The notes under the pieces were generated by a model, which was not told the DNA's origin, searched no databases, and saw only the letters and a program-made list of their open reading frames with translations. A stretch of DNA of 20,920 nt from RGIG5675 sp050943435 (lineage in GTDB: Bacteria > Bacillota > Clostridia > Oscillospirales > Ruminococcaceae): contig JBMNPE010000024.1 of the NCBI GenBank assembly GCA_050943435.1, positions 1 through 20,920 of the forward strand, in the 5' to 3' direction. Position 1 is the first letter of the stretch. Every line of letters begins with the position of its first letter. Shown here piece after piece: positions 8,035 through 14,990 of this stretch. The translations under genes were made by a program, and so were the position numbers.

Positions 8035-9426
8035 TTAGAGTCTGATCTTTCCCTCTATATATTCTGCAAGCTCCGGAATAGGTACCCTTACCTGCTCCAT
8101 GGTGTCGCGATCCCTCACGGTTGCGCACCCGTCGTTCTCGGAATCGAAATCATATGTAATGCAGAATGGAGTTCCTATCTCGTCCTGCCTGCGGTAACGT
8201 TTGCCGATGGATCCTGCGTCGTCATAATCAGTCATGAAGTGGGCAGCCAGGTCTTCCCACAGCGCGCGGGCCTTGTCGGTCAGCTTCTTGGAAAGAGGCA
8301 GCAGTGCCGCCTTGTATGGAGCCACAGCAGGGTGCAGCCTGAGCACTACCCTTGAATCACCGTTCTCAAGGGATTCCTCATCGTATGCGTCGACGAGCAG
8401 GGCAAGCATGAGCCGGTCCGCCCCTATGGAAGGCTCTATAACATATGGTATATATCTTGTATTTGTTTCCTGATCGTAATAATCCTGAGGCTTCCCCGAA
8501 TGCTCGGAGTGTCGCTTCAGGTCAAAGTCGGTCCTGTTTGCAACTCCGAGGAGCTCTCCCCAGCCGAACGGGAACAGGAATTCGATGTCCGTGGTGGCCT
8601 TTGCGTAATGGGCAAGCTCAGCCTTCTCATGATCGCGGAAGCGGATGTTCTCTTCCTTGAGGCCGAGGGACTTCACCCAGTCCATGCAGAACTTTCTCCA
8701 GTAGGTGAACCACTCGTCATCCGTCCCCGGCTTGCAGAAGAATTCGAGCTCCATCTGCTCGAACTCGCGGGTTCTGAAAATAAAGTTCCCGGGGGTTATC
8801 TCATTGCGGAAGCTCTTCCCTACCTGGCCTATCCCGAACGGGAGCTTCCTCCTGGTGGTCCTCTGCACGTTTGTGAAGTTCACGAATATGCCCTGGGCTG
8901 TTTCCGGCCTCAGATATATCTGGCTGCCCGCGTCCTCGGTCACGCCCTGGAACGTCTTGAACATCAGGTTGAATTTCCTGATGTCGGTGTAGTCGGAGTT
9001 CCCGCATCCTGGGCAGGGAATCTTCTTTTCCCTTATATATGCCATCATCTCGTCCTGGGACATGGCTTCGACATTGAGGCCAGGATCGTTCTCCTTGGCC
9101 CAGTCCTCAATGAGGTTGTCGGCGCGGAAACGCATGTGGCACACTTTGCAGTCGATAAGAGGGTCGTTGAAAGTCGACACATGCCCGCTCGCCACCCAGA
9201 CTTCGGGGTTCATGAGAATGGAGGAATCGAGACCGACGTTGAGTGGGTTCTCCCTTATGAATTTTTCTCTCCAGAGGTCCTTTATGCTGTTCTTCATCTC
9301 GGTCCCGAGAGGGCCGTAGTCCCAGCTGTTGGCAAGGCCTCCGTAGATCTCGCTACCGGCATAAATGAAGCCGCGGTTCTTGCAGAGCGCAGTGATCTTG
9401 TCCATCGTTTTGTCGAGATTGTTCAT
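8035..9426 (-). CDS. glyQS: Glycyl-tRNA synthetase, alpha2 type
   Basis: Charges tRNA-Gly with glycine; cytosolic homodimeric class II enzyme of the single-chain type found in archaea and many Gram-positives. The 463 residues include motif 2 (FRNEITPGNFIFRTREFEQME at 206-226, split here only by its loop) with the ATP-binding R207, and motif 3 GADRLMLALL. Four cysteines, C93, C96, C138 and C141, look like a zinc site in an insertion. The C-terminal ~120 residues are the anticodon-binding domain (APYKAALLPLSKKL onward). The ATG at 9426 has GGGAGAA upstream. It is first in the minus-strand run glyQS, ATP-grasp, psuK, psuG. No T-box is visible in the 179 bases upstream. Confidence 0.97.
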   Translation of the reverse strand: MNNLDKTMDKITALCKNRGFIYAGSEIYGGLANSWDYGPLGTEMKNSIKDLWREKFIRENPLNVGLDSSILMNPEVWVASGHVSTFNDPLIDCKVCHMRFRADNLIEDWAKENDPGLNVEAMSQDEMMAYIREKKIPCPGCGNSDYTDIRKFNLMFKTFQGVTEDAGSQIYLRPETAQGIFVNFTNVQRTTRRKLPFGIGQVGKSFRNEITPGNFIFRTREFEQMELEFFCKPGTDDEWFTYWRKFCMDWVKSLGLKEENIRFRDHEKAELAHYAKATTDIEFLFPFGWGELLGVANRTDFDLKRHSEHSGKPQDYYDQETNTRYIPYVIEPSIGADRLMLALLVDAYDEESLENGDSRVVLRLHPAVAPYKAALLPLSKKLTDKARALWEDLAAHFMTDYDDAGSIGKRYRRQDEIGTPFCITYDFDSENDGCATVRDRDTMEQVRVPIPELAEYIEGKIRL

Positions 9427-9469
9427 TTAAATTCTCCCGCCCAAAAATACTTTCCGTTGGCAAAGTCTA

Positions 9470-9498
9470 ATCTTACTATATTAATGTAAGGCTTTCAA
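9470..9498 (-). promoter_or_regulatory. Promoter of glyQS
   Basis: On the minus strand, TTGAAA (9493-9498) and TAAGAT (9470-9475) are 17 bases apart, about 45 bases before the glyQS start. The spacer shared with xpt (9427-9605) is A/T-rich; apart from this I see no riboswitch or operator in it, and no convincing -35 for xpt. Confidence 0.6.
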
Positions 9499-9605
9499 TC
9501 CTTGCCAGGTCATATCGAGAAACACATTTTGTTCATGTATAGCAGTATATTTTTATAAATATTTCGTATATGATTATCTAAAACAAACGGCGGGAGGGCG
9601 AACTG

Positions 9606-10178
9606 GTGCAGTATCTTGAGGACAGAATCAGGAAAGAGGGAAAGGTATTTCCCGGGGAGATCCTTAAGGTAGACGGGTTCCTCAATCATCAGATGGACAT
9701 AGAAGCCCTCAGGACGATGGCAGCTGAATTCAAAAGGCTGTACTCCGGGGAAAATGTCACTAAGATACTCACTATTGAAGCCTCCGGCATCGGACTGGCC
9801 TGCATGACTGGAGAGGCCTTCGGGGTTCCAGTTCTATTTGCAAAGAAGACGAAGACTCACAACATATCGGGAGATGTCTACCGCACAAAGGTGAGATCTT
9901 ATACTACGGGTAATGATTATGAGGTAATTGCCTCTAAGGAATATCTTCTTCCATCCGACAGCATACTTATAATAGATGATTTTCTCGCCAATGGTTCGGC
10001 GCTGACCGCAATGATCGATCTCGTGAGGCAGGCCGGCGCAGTGCTTGTCGGTGCCGGGATAGCAGTGGAAAAGGCATTCCAGCCCGGCGGAGACAGGATA
10101 CGGGCACAGGGGATAAGGGTCGAATCACTTGCCAGGATAAAATCGATGTCTCCTGAAAAAGGGGTAGAATTTTGCTGA
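9606..10178 (+). CDS. xpt: Xanthine phosphoribosyltransferase
   Basis: Joins xanthine to PRPP to give XMP in purine salvage; cytosolic. The 190-residue protein matches B. subtilis Xpt throughout: KVDGFLNHQMD at 21-31, the TIEASGIGLACMTG segment, and the PRPP loop LIIDDFLANGSA at 121-132, followed by EKAFQPGGD and the C-terminal RVESLARIKS. The start is GTG at 9606, with GGGAGGG at 9592-9599; no ATG fits. In B. subtilis a guanine riboswitch controls xpt, but none of its conserved loop sequences is seen here. It leads a run of four plus-strand genes, with the next start only 13 bases after its stop. Confidence 0.96.
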   Translation: MQYLEDRIRKEGKVFPGEILKVDGFLNHQMDIEALRTMAAEFKRLYSGENVTKILTIEASGIGLACMTGEAFGVPVLFAKKTKTHNISGDVYRTKVRSYTTGNDYEVIASKEYLLPSDSILIIDDFLANGSALTAMIDLVRQAGAVLVGAGIAVEKAFQPGGDRIRAQGIRVESLARIKSMSPEKGVEFC

Positions 10179-10191
10179 AACGGAGACCGAC

Positions 10192-10503
10192 ATGGCTGCT
10201 GAAAAGAAAAAATCAAACAAGACATTCATAGTAATCATCGTCCTTGCGGTGATTCTGGCTCTAGTATCGATAATAATTGCTGTTGCATCATATTCCAATA
10301 ATAAGGATATAATCCAGCCGGAGGACGCAGTGTCCACTGTGCTCGAGGATGCAGGTGCGGAATCCCTGGATGAGAGAGACTGCACAATCACAACCGAAAA
10401 GGACGGCGGCACTGTGTACTACGTCATCTCCTTCGAATATGAAGGGACGGAATATGTCTACAAGGTCGATTCCTCGACTGGGGAAATAGCTTCGAGAAGC
10501 TGA
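10192..10503 (+). CDS. Small membrane-anchored protein with a PepSY-like C-terminus
   Basis: A 103-residue protein with a short basic N-terminus (MAAEKKKSNK), one strong membrane helix at about 11-33, and an outside-facing domain of ~65 residues. The segment YYVISFEYEGTEYVYKVD followed by SSTGEI resembles the second strand pair of PepSY domains, which often bind or inhibit extracytoplasmic peptidases; with only one such unit the assignment is tentative. GGAGA at 10182-10186 supports the ATG. It follows xpt by 13 bases and precedes another small membrane protein, so it is probably part of one transcript with xpt and dfx. Confidence 0.75.
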   Translation: MAAEKKKSNKTFIVIIVLAVILALVSIIIAVASYSNNKDIIQPEDAVSTVLEDAGAESLDERDCTITTEKDGGTVYYVISFEYEGTEYVYKVDSSTGEIASRS

Positions 10504-10518
10504 AAGGGGGAAGTATCC

Positions 10519-10677
10519 ATGGGAGTTTTCAGAAAAGAGACCATCAGCAAAAGCGATTTGGAGAAAAAGACCCAGGAAAAGCAGATGAAGATAATAGTCT
10601 GGATCTTTGTGGGACTTCTCGCACTTTTCCTTATCTATGTCATCCTGTGTCTCGTTACGGGGACACCGCTCACATAA
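10519..10677 (+). CDS. Small single-helix membrane protein (52 aa)
   Basis: A 52-residue ORF preceded by AAAGGGGGA, well spaced from its ATG. It starts MGVFRKETISKSDLEKK, a charged amphipathic segment of ~23 residues, then one hydrophobic helix (about 25-46, IIVWIFVGLLALFLIYVILCLV) split here as IIVWIFVGLLALF and LIYVILCLV, and ends TGTPLT. Positive charge before the helix predicts the N-terminus inside. It sits 15 bases after the PepSY-like gene and 23 bases before desulfoferrodoxin. I recognise no family. The strong ribosome binding site, tight spacing and clean topology argue that it is real. Confidence 0.75.
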   Translation: MGVFRKETISKSDLEKKTQEKQMKIIVWIFVGLLALFLIYVILCLVTGTPLT

Positions 10678-10700
10678 TGAACTTATAGGGGGTAATTTAT

Positions 10701-11081
10701 ATGAGACCAAAATTTTATAAATGCAGCATCTGCGGAAATATAGTCGCATTGGTACATGAAGGAGGCGGAACACTCGTCTGCTGCGGGAAACCGATGGACG
10801 AGATCATTCCGAATTCAACCGATGCAGCCAAGGAGAAGCACGTGCCGGTGATCAGCGTCGACGGGAACACCGTAAAGGTCAGGGTATCTACGGTAGCCCA
10901 TCCGATGCTTGAGGAACACTATATCGAGTGGATAATGCTCGAGACCGAGAGCGGCAACCAGAGAAAACTGCTAAAGCCGGGCAGCGAACCGGAGTGCACC
11001 TTCGAGATTGCTTCCGGAGACAAGGTTATAGCGGCCTATGCCTACTGCAACCTCCACGGCCTTTGGAAGGGAACGCTCTGA
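10701..11081 (+). CDS. dfx: Desulfoferrodoxin (two-iron superoxide reductase)
   Basis: Reduces superoxide to hydrogen peroxide without making oxygen, a defence typical of anaerobes; cytosolic, fed by rubredoxin-type donors. The 126-residue protein has both iron sites: the desulforedoxin-like centre I with C8, C11, C27 and C28, and the catalytic centre II with H47, H67, H73, H119 and C116. The catalytic E45-K46 pair precedes H47, as in active enzymes. This is therefore the two-centre class rather than neelaredoxin. AGGGGGT upstream sets the ATG at 10701. It is last in the run with xpt and the two small membrane proteins. Confidence 0.97.
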   Translation: MRPKFYKCSICGNIVALVHEGGGTLVCCGKPMDEIIPNSTDAAKEKHVPVISVDGNTVKVRVSTVAHPMLEEHYIEWIMLETESGNQRKLLKPGSEPECTFEIASGDKVIAAYAYCNLHGLWKGTL

Positions 11082-11112
11082 TCGCTGTTTCAATAGTCAA
11101 GACAATTCTTGC

Positions 11113-11158
11113 GATGCCTCCCGCGGAAGAAGGGAAACCTTCCTCTGCAGGGGGCATC
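11113..11158 (+). other. Long GAAA-capped hairpin after dfx
   Basis: A stem of 21 pairs with two G-U pairs and two A-C mismatches is closed by a GAAA tetraloop (11134-11137); the arms are 11113-11133 and 11138-11158. It starts 32 bases after the dfx stop. No U-run follows, only a mixed TCTTATGCAG and then an A/T-rich stretch, so it is not a classic terminator. It may stabilise the 3' end, act as a weak terminator, or belong to a small RNA. Confidence 0.55.
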
Positions 11159-11328
11159 TCTTATGCAGAAAATTATTATTTCTTTGGGCTGCTGCAGCAA
11201 TTACATTCCGGCATGAGAGGCATGCAGTATGCTCATGCCGCGCCAAGGTGTCCGGCAGCGGAAGCCGGAGTATAATTAAACAGAGATAAAGCGCCTTGCA
11301 GAGGCGCATTAAATGCGAGGAGGGCACT
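11159..11328 (+). promoter_or_regulatory. Structured spacer and likely promoter before the BtpA-family gene
   Basis: This gene-free stretch contains three more inverted repeats: CGGCATGAG/CTCATGCCG (11209-11240), TCCGGC/GCCGGA (11251-11269), and GCGCCT/AGGCGC (11291-11307). A perfect -10 TATAAT at 11271-11276 has no recognisable -35; the TCCGGC repeat occupies the spacer and could be a regulator's operator. The last hairpin would lie in the 5' leader, just ahead of the GAGGAGGG ribosome binding site. Confidence 0.45.
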
Positions 11329-12147
11329 ATGATTTTCAAGAACAACAAGGGCAAGAAGATTATCATCGGAATGATCCATCTGATCCCGTTTCCAGGAACT
11401 CCTCAGTACGAGGAAGGGAACATAGAGAAGCTAGAGGAAAAAGTCCTCAAGGACGCGACGGCCATCAAGGAAGGCGGGGCACACGGCTGCCTGCTGCAGA
11501 CAGAGGACTGGGTATACGATGTAAACGACGATACGGATCCTATAAGGGTGGCTTCTATGGCCAACCTCGTGAGCCTGGTGAGACATGAGCTCGGCCCTGA
11601 TTTCATAATCGGATGCCAGCTTCTGTGGAACTGCATGACCCCTTCACTGGCTGTCGCCAAGGCATGCAACGCAAACTTTATCAGGGGCACTGTGTTCATG
11701 GGATCGACCGATACCGCTTACGGCCACATAGAAGGAAATCCACTCAAGGTCATGACATACAGGAAGCTCATTGACGCAAAGAACATCGATATCCTCTCTG
11801 AAGTCTCCGGATACCATCACAACCTCGAGTACAGCAAGGAAAATGTGCAGAACATGGCTTTCGAGTCAATAAGGATGGGAGCCGACGCCTTAGAGGTCTG
11901 CGACAGGGACGAGGCAAAGAACAGGCAGATCTGCATGGACATCAAGGAGAAGGGAGACTACCCGATCATCCTGGGAGGCGCAACCAATATCGAGAACTGC
12001 GTCAGGAGGCTCGAATATGCCGATGCTGCCCTCGTAGGCAACGCATTTGAAGGCGGAAACTGGGGAGGCAACATAGTCAGAGACTGCGTTGCACAGTATA
12101 TGGACAAGGTGAGCAGGGCTTACGATACCGACATTGTAGTTAAATAG
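11329..12147 (+). CDS. BtpA/SgcQ-family TIM-barrel protein
   Basis: A 272-residue protein of the BtpA/SgcQ family. Cyanobacterial BtpA is needed for stable photosystem I, while in heterotrophs such as E. coli SgcQ the role is unproven and the genes usually sit with sugar or nucleoside transport and kinase genes. Family-like segments are GMIHLIPFPGTP near the start, KEGGAHGCLLQTED, NFIRGTVFMG, and the C-terminal phosphate-binding-like ILGGATNIENC followed by ADAALVGNAF. Here it stands alone between two hairpins, with gltS on the other strand. An in-frame upstream start exists but GAGGAGGG decides the ATG at 11329. No function in photosynthesis is implied. Confidence 0.88.
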   Translation: MIFKNNKGKKIIIGMIHLIPFPGTPQYEEGNIEKLEEKVLKDATAIKEGGAHGCLLQTEDWVYDVNDDTDPIRVASMANLVSLVRHELGPDFIIGCQLLWNCMTPSLAVAKACNANFIRGTVFMGSTDTAYGHIEGNPLKVMTYRKLIDAKNIDILSEVSGYHHNLEYSKENVQNMAFESIRMGADALEVCDRDEAKNRQICMDIKEKGDYPIILGGATNIENCVRRLEYADAALVGNAFEGGNWGGNIVRDCVAQYMDKVSRAYDTDIVVK

Positions 12148-12161
12148 GCCTGAATAATGAC

Positions 12162-12206
12162 ATTCCCCCGTCTCCGGAATGCTCCGGAAACGGGGGAATA
12201 TTTTTA
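12162..12206 (+). terminator. Terminator after the BtpA-family gene
   Basis: Arms ATTCCCCCGT-C-TCCGGA and TCCGGA-A-ACGGGGGAAT form 16 pairs with one internal mismatch and an ATGC loop, followed by ATTTTT. It is strong on the plus strand. The minus-strand side lacks a good U-run, but gltS ends just beyond it and may use the same hairpin. Confidence 0.9.
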
Positions 12207-12219
12207 CAATTTACAAGTC

Positions 12220-13644
12220 TCAGTTCTTGTTTTTCTGCCTGTGGAAAATGCTCTCGCGGTACAGAAGGATCGTCATGAGTATAAAGAGGATTATCACAAC
12301 TCCGAGGCAGATGAGCGCCTGCGTGTGGCCCTGCGGAGCCAGGCTCAGCAGAAGCAGCATAGGAGCTCCCAGTATGACTGTCCACAGGTTGTGCAGGACC
12401 AGATTGTCGCCTGCAGGAGTTGAGAACTTCGGGTCAACCTCCCTTAGAAGGATGACCCCGGTGCTGGCTGTGCCGGTCAGCATGCCGTACAGGGACAGCC
12501 AGGCCGCATCCGTGTATGTCGGGAAGAATTTTTTGCATGTGATTTTGAGATAGATATATGTGATGACAGCGGCAACGACGCAGACAACTGCCAGGGGAAT
12601 GATGAATTCCTTGTACTGGAAAGCGGAGAGGTCGATGGATGCTATTGAAGCGACGACCATCAGGTCGAACATTACTCCGGCAATCCTGGACTGCATGAAA
12701 TCGTTGGTGTAGACGCGCTTCACAACGCCTTTTTTATAGAGACCGTTGAGCACGCCCTTGATAATGCTTGCCGCAAGAATGGCAAACAGGAAGTTGAATC
12801 CCCAGATGAGAGGGCGGATAGTGTTGTAGCCGAAATTCCCGAGGATGCCGGTCTCTATAAAGAGCTCAATGAGGTACATGATGATATAGCCAAGTGCATA
12901 GGCAATGAAGACAAGCGCGAACTGCACGGTCATCTTGTCCATAGTTTCGGACATCGGAATCTCGTCTTTCCCTGAGATCTGCTCTGATGTTATCGTCTCG
13001 CTTTCGTATTTCCTGCCGATCGACCCTTTGAAGCGGCCCTTGCGCTTCATGACATTGAGGTAGATGATTCCGCCGATGCTGGCGGACACAAATCCCATGG
13101 CGGCCACAGTCAGGCCGAAGCTCGATCCATGTTCGAAGCCGTAGACTGATTCATATGTGCTGCCCCAGTTGTAGGCCTGTCCCGGGCCCTGCCCGTAGCC
13201 GAGGGGCACCAGAAGACCTGCGGCTTCGAAGTTCCCTAGCACTTTTGAGAGGCCCATGGTTATTGCGAGCCCTGATATGGCCTGAATGAGGTAGGTTCCT
13301 ACGACAATGCAGGAAGTGTTGAACACATCCTTCCCGCGTCCTTTTCCCTTATTTCTCTTTCCGGTCTGGAGGGACATTGCGACAAATCCGAGTCCGAGCC
13401 CGTGATATGTGAGAATCTCGAGGGTACCCCTGTCGAGAAATGGTTCCCCGGCGATGAGCTTATAGATGAAGTTTGCAAGGAGCAGGAGAAAACCGCCAAG
13501 CACGCTTGAAGGTATCAGAAGCTTCCTGATAAAGGGGACAACCTGGATGAGAATGTTGGCCAGCATCATCGCAGCAAGAAGCGCTGTAAGCGTCAGGACG
13601 AAGGACCACACATCGAAGTCCCAGAAGTTAAGTTCGGTTGTCAT
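12220..13644 (-). CDS. gltS: GltS-family sodium/glutamate symporter
   Basis: A 474-residue integral membrane protein of the ESS family, which imports glutamate with sodium. About ten to twelve hydrophobic helices are visible. The two family pore-loop regions are recognisable: GYGQGPGQAYNWGSTYE in the first half and MLTGTASTGVILLREVDP in the second. A hydrophilic loop of ~45 residues (KRKGRFKGSIGRKYESET region) separates the halves and makes it longer than E. coli GltS (401). Substrate could be another dicarboxylate. An upstream in-frame start is rejected because GGAGGAAG lies just before the ATG at 13644. It is a single gene with its own promoter. Confidence 0.9.
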   Translation of the reverse strand: MTTELNFWDFDVWSFVLTLTALLAAMMLANILIQVVPFIRKLLIPSSVLGGFLLLLANFIYKLIAGEPFLDRGTLEILTYHGLGLGFVAMSLQTGKRNKGKGRGKDVFNTSCIVVGTYLIQAISGLAITMGLSKVLGNFEAAGLLVPLGYGQGPGQAYNWGSTYESVYGFEHGSSFGLTVAAMGFVSASIGGIIYLNVMKRKGRFKGSIGRKYESETITSEQISGKDEIPMSETMDKMTVQFALVFIAYALGYIIMYLIELFIETGILGNFGYNTIRPLIWGFNFLFAILAASIIKGVLNGLYKKGVVKRVYTNDFMQSRIAGVMFDLMVVASIASIDLSAFQYKEFIIPLAVVCVVAAVITYIYLKITCKKFFPTYTDAAWLSLYGMLTGTASTGVILLREVDPKFSTPAGDNLVLHNLWTVILGAPMLLLLSLAPQGHTQALICLGVVIILFILMTILLYRESIFHRQKNKN

Positions 13645-13678
13645 TATTCTTCCTCCGAAAACATGACATGCTTTTGAA

Positions 13679-13708
13679 ATTATGATTTCCATTGAGCCAA
13701 AAAGTCAA
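13679..13708 (-). promoter_or_regulatory. Promoter of gltS
   Basis: On the minus strand TTGACT (13703-13708) and CATAAT (13679-13684) are 18 bases apart, 35 bases before the gltS start. Confidence 0.65.
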
Positions 13709-13761
13709 CAGTATTCTGCATGAATTATCAAAAACTTAATGCTAAGAGCCGGCCGTGCAAT

Positions 13762-13767
13762 TATAAT
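13762..13767 (+). promoter_or_regulatory. Possible -10 element for the acyltransferase operon
   Basis: A perfect TATAAT lies 59 bases before the acyltransferase start. No good -35 is seen at 16-18 bases upstream, so either the promoter needs an activator or the match is chance in an A/T-rich stretch. Confidence 0.35.
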
Positions 13768-13825
13768 TAATAGAAAAATGAGAGGATCAGCCTTGAGCCG
13801 ATAAGCTCATCATTCGGAGGAAGAG

Positions 13826-14986
13826 ATGGCAATAAGCGCAAAAGACAGAAAGAGACATCTCTGGATAGTGAAATTCGCAAGAAGGTATCTGGTGCCTGTA
13901 ATATTCAAAAGAATAGGTTTTGAGATGAAAGCGATAGATGCGGATATCCCAAAACCATATATTGTTCTTTCAAACCATACAACGGATTACGATCCAATAA
14001 TGCTCGAGGCGAGCCTTCCTGATCAGATGTATTTTGTGGCGAGCGAGCACGTATTCCGCAAGGGATTCCTTTCAAAGCTTCTTGTAACCTTTTTCGACCC
14101 GATTCAGAGGAAAAAAGGCGTGACGGAAGCCGGTACCGTGCTGGAGATGGCCAGAAGGGCCAGGGCTGGGTACAACCTCGGGATATTTCCGGAGGGCAAC
14201 AAGTCATTCGACGGAGAATCCCTGCATCTCCATCCCACGATCGGCAAGCTTCTCAAAAAGCTGAAGATCAATGTCGTAACTATGAGGATAAAGGGAGGAT
14301 ACCTGACTGCTCCGAGGTGGGGCCACGGAATAAGGAAGGGAAAGATGTGGGCTGAGCTTGTCAACGTGTATACAGTGGATGAGATAGAAAAGATGACGAG
14401 CGATGAGCTCATTCACAAGATCGCGGACGACATCTATGTGGATGCCTATACTGTGGAGGAAGCCGAGAAGATAAGGTACAGGGGGAAGAACAAGGCACAC
14501 TACCTTGAAACAGCCCTGTGGATATGCCCCAAGTGCGGAAAGATAGGGAAGCTCCATTCCAAGGGAAACTTCATCGAATGTGACTGCGGCTTCAGGACTG
14601 AATATGACGAATACGGCAGATTCAGCGACGGACCCTTTGAAAATGTCAAACAGTGGTACAGGTGGCAGATGGACAGGTACTACGAGATGATAGATGAGGG
14701 AACCGTGGAAATGCCGGACGACAACGTGACAGTGGTGGAGGTCCAGGAGTCGAAGCTCATTCCTGTTGCAAAGGGCAGCTTCAGGGTCGGCAGACATCAG
14801 GTAAGGCTTAAAGGCAAGGATGATACTGTGCGCACATTTGACGACGTGCATTCCCTGGGGCTCATAGGACGCAACAAGCTTGTATTCGAGTCCGGCAAAA
14901 ACTACTACGAAGTCAAATGCACCGAGAGGTTCTGTGCACTAAAATACGTAAAGATGTTTGACAGGCTTTCCTCAGAAACGGTTTGA
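13826..14986 (+). CDS. PlsC-type acyltransferase with a C-terminal zinc ribbon
   Basis: A 386-residue protein with a PlsC/LPLAT domain, likely moving an acyl chain onto a glycerophosphate-type acceptor at the inner face of the membrane. The acyltransferase motif NHTTDYD has H51 and D56 (HX4D), and FPEG is at 121-124. It has an unusual extension: after ~220 residues comes a zinc ribbon with C234, C237, C252 and C254 (CPKCG...CDCG), then ~130 residues with no motif I can name. The true substrate is therefore uncertain; it may not be the ordinary 1-acylglycerol-3-phosphate enzyme. GGAGGAA at 13816-13822 sets the ATG. The next gene starts 4 bases after its stop. Confidence 0.88.
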   Translation: MAISAKDRKRHLWIVKFARRYLVPVIFKRIGFEMKAIDADIPKPYIVLSNHTTDYDPIMLEASLPDQMYFVASEHVFRKGFLSKLLVTFFDPIQRKKGVTEAGTVLEMARRARAGYNLGIFPEGNKSFDGESLHLHPTIGKLLKKLKINVVTMRIKGGYLTAPRWGHGIRKGKMWAELVNVYTVDEIEKMTSDELIHKIADDIYVDAYTVEEAEKIRYRGKNKAHYLETALWICPKCGKIGKLHSKGNFIECDCGFRTEYDEYGRFSDGPFENVKQWYRWQMDRYYEMIDEGTVEMPDDNVTVVEVQESKLIPVAKGSFRVGRHQVRLKGKDDTVRTFDDVHSLGLIGRNKLVFESGKNYYEVKCTERFCALKYVKMFDRLSSETV

Positions 14987-14990
14987 TATC

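Noticed and set aside
8500..9489. 329-residue open frame opposite glyQS
   Set aside because: It mirrors a highly conserved synthetase gene, has no recognisable domain or ribosome binding site, and follows from codon bias in the real gene.
9499..9605. Purine riboswitch before xpt
   Set aside because: The conserved loop sequences and the closing stem are missing from this A/T-rich spacer.
11097..11275. Possible decayed gene between dfx and the BtpA-family gene
   Set aside because: The open frames here give no family resemblance and are explained by shadow reading of dfx and the inverted repeats.
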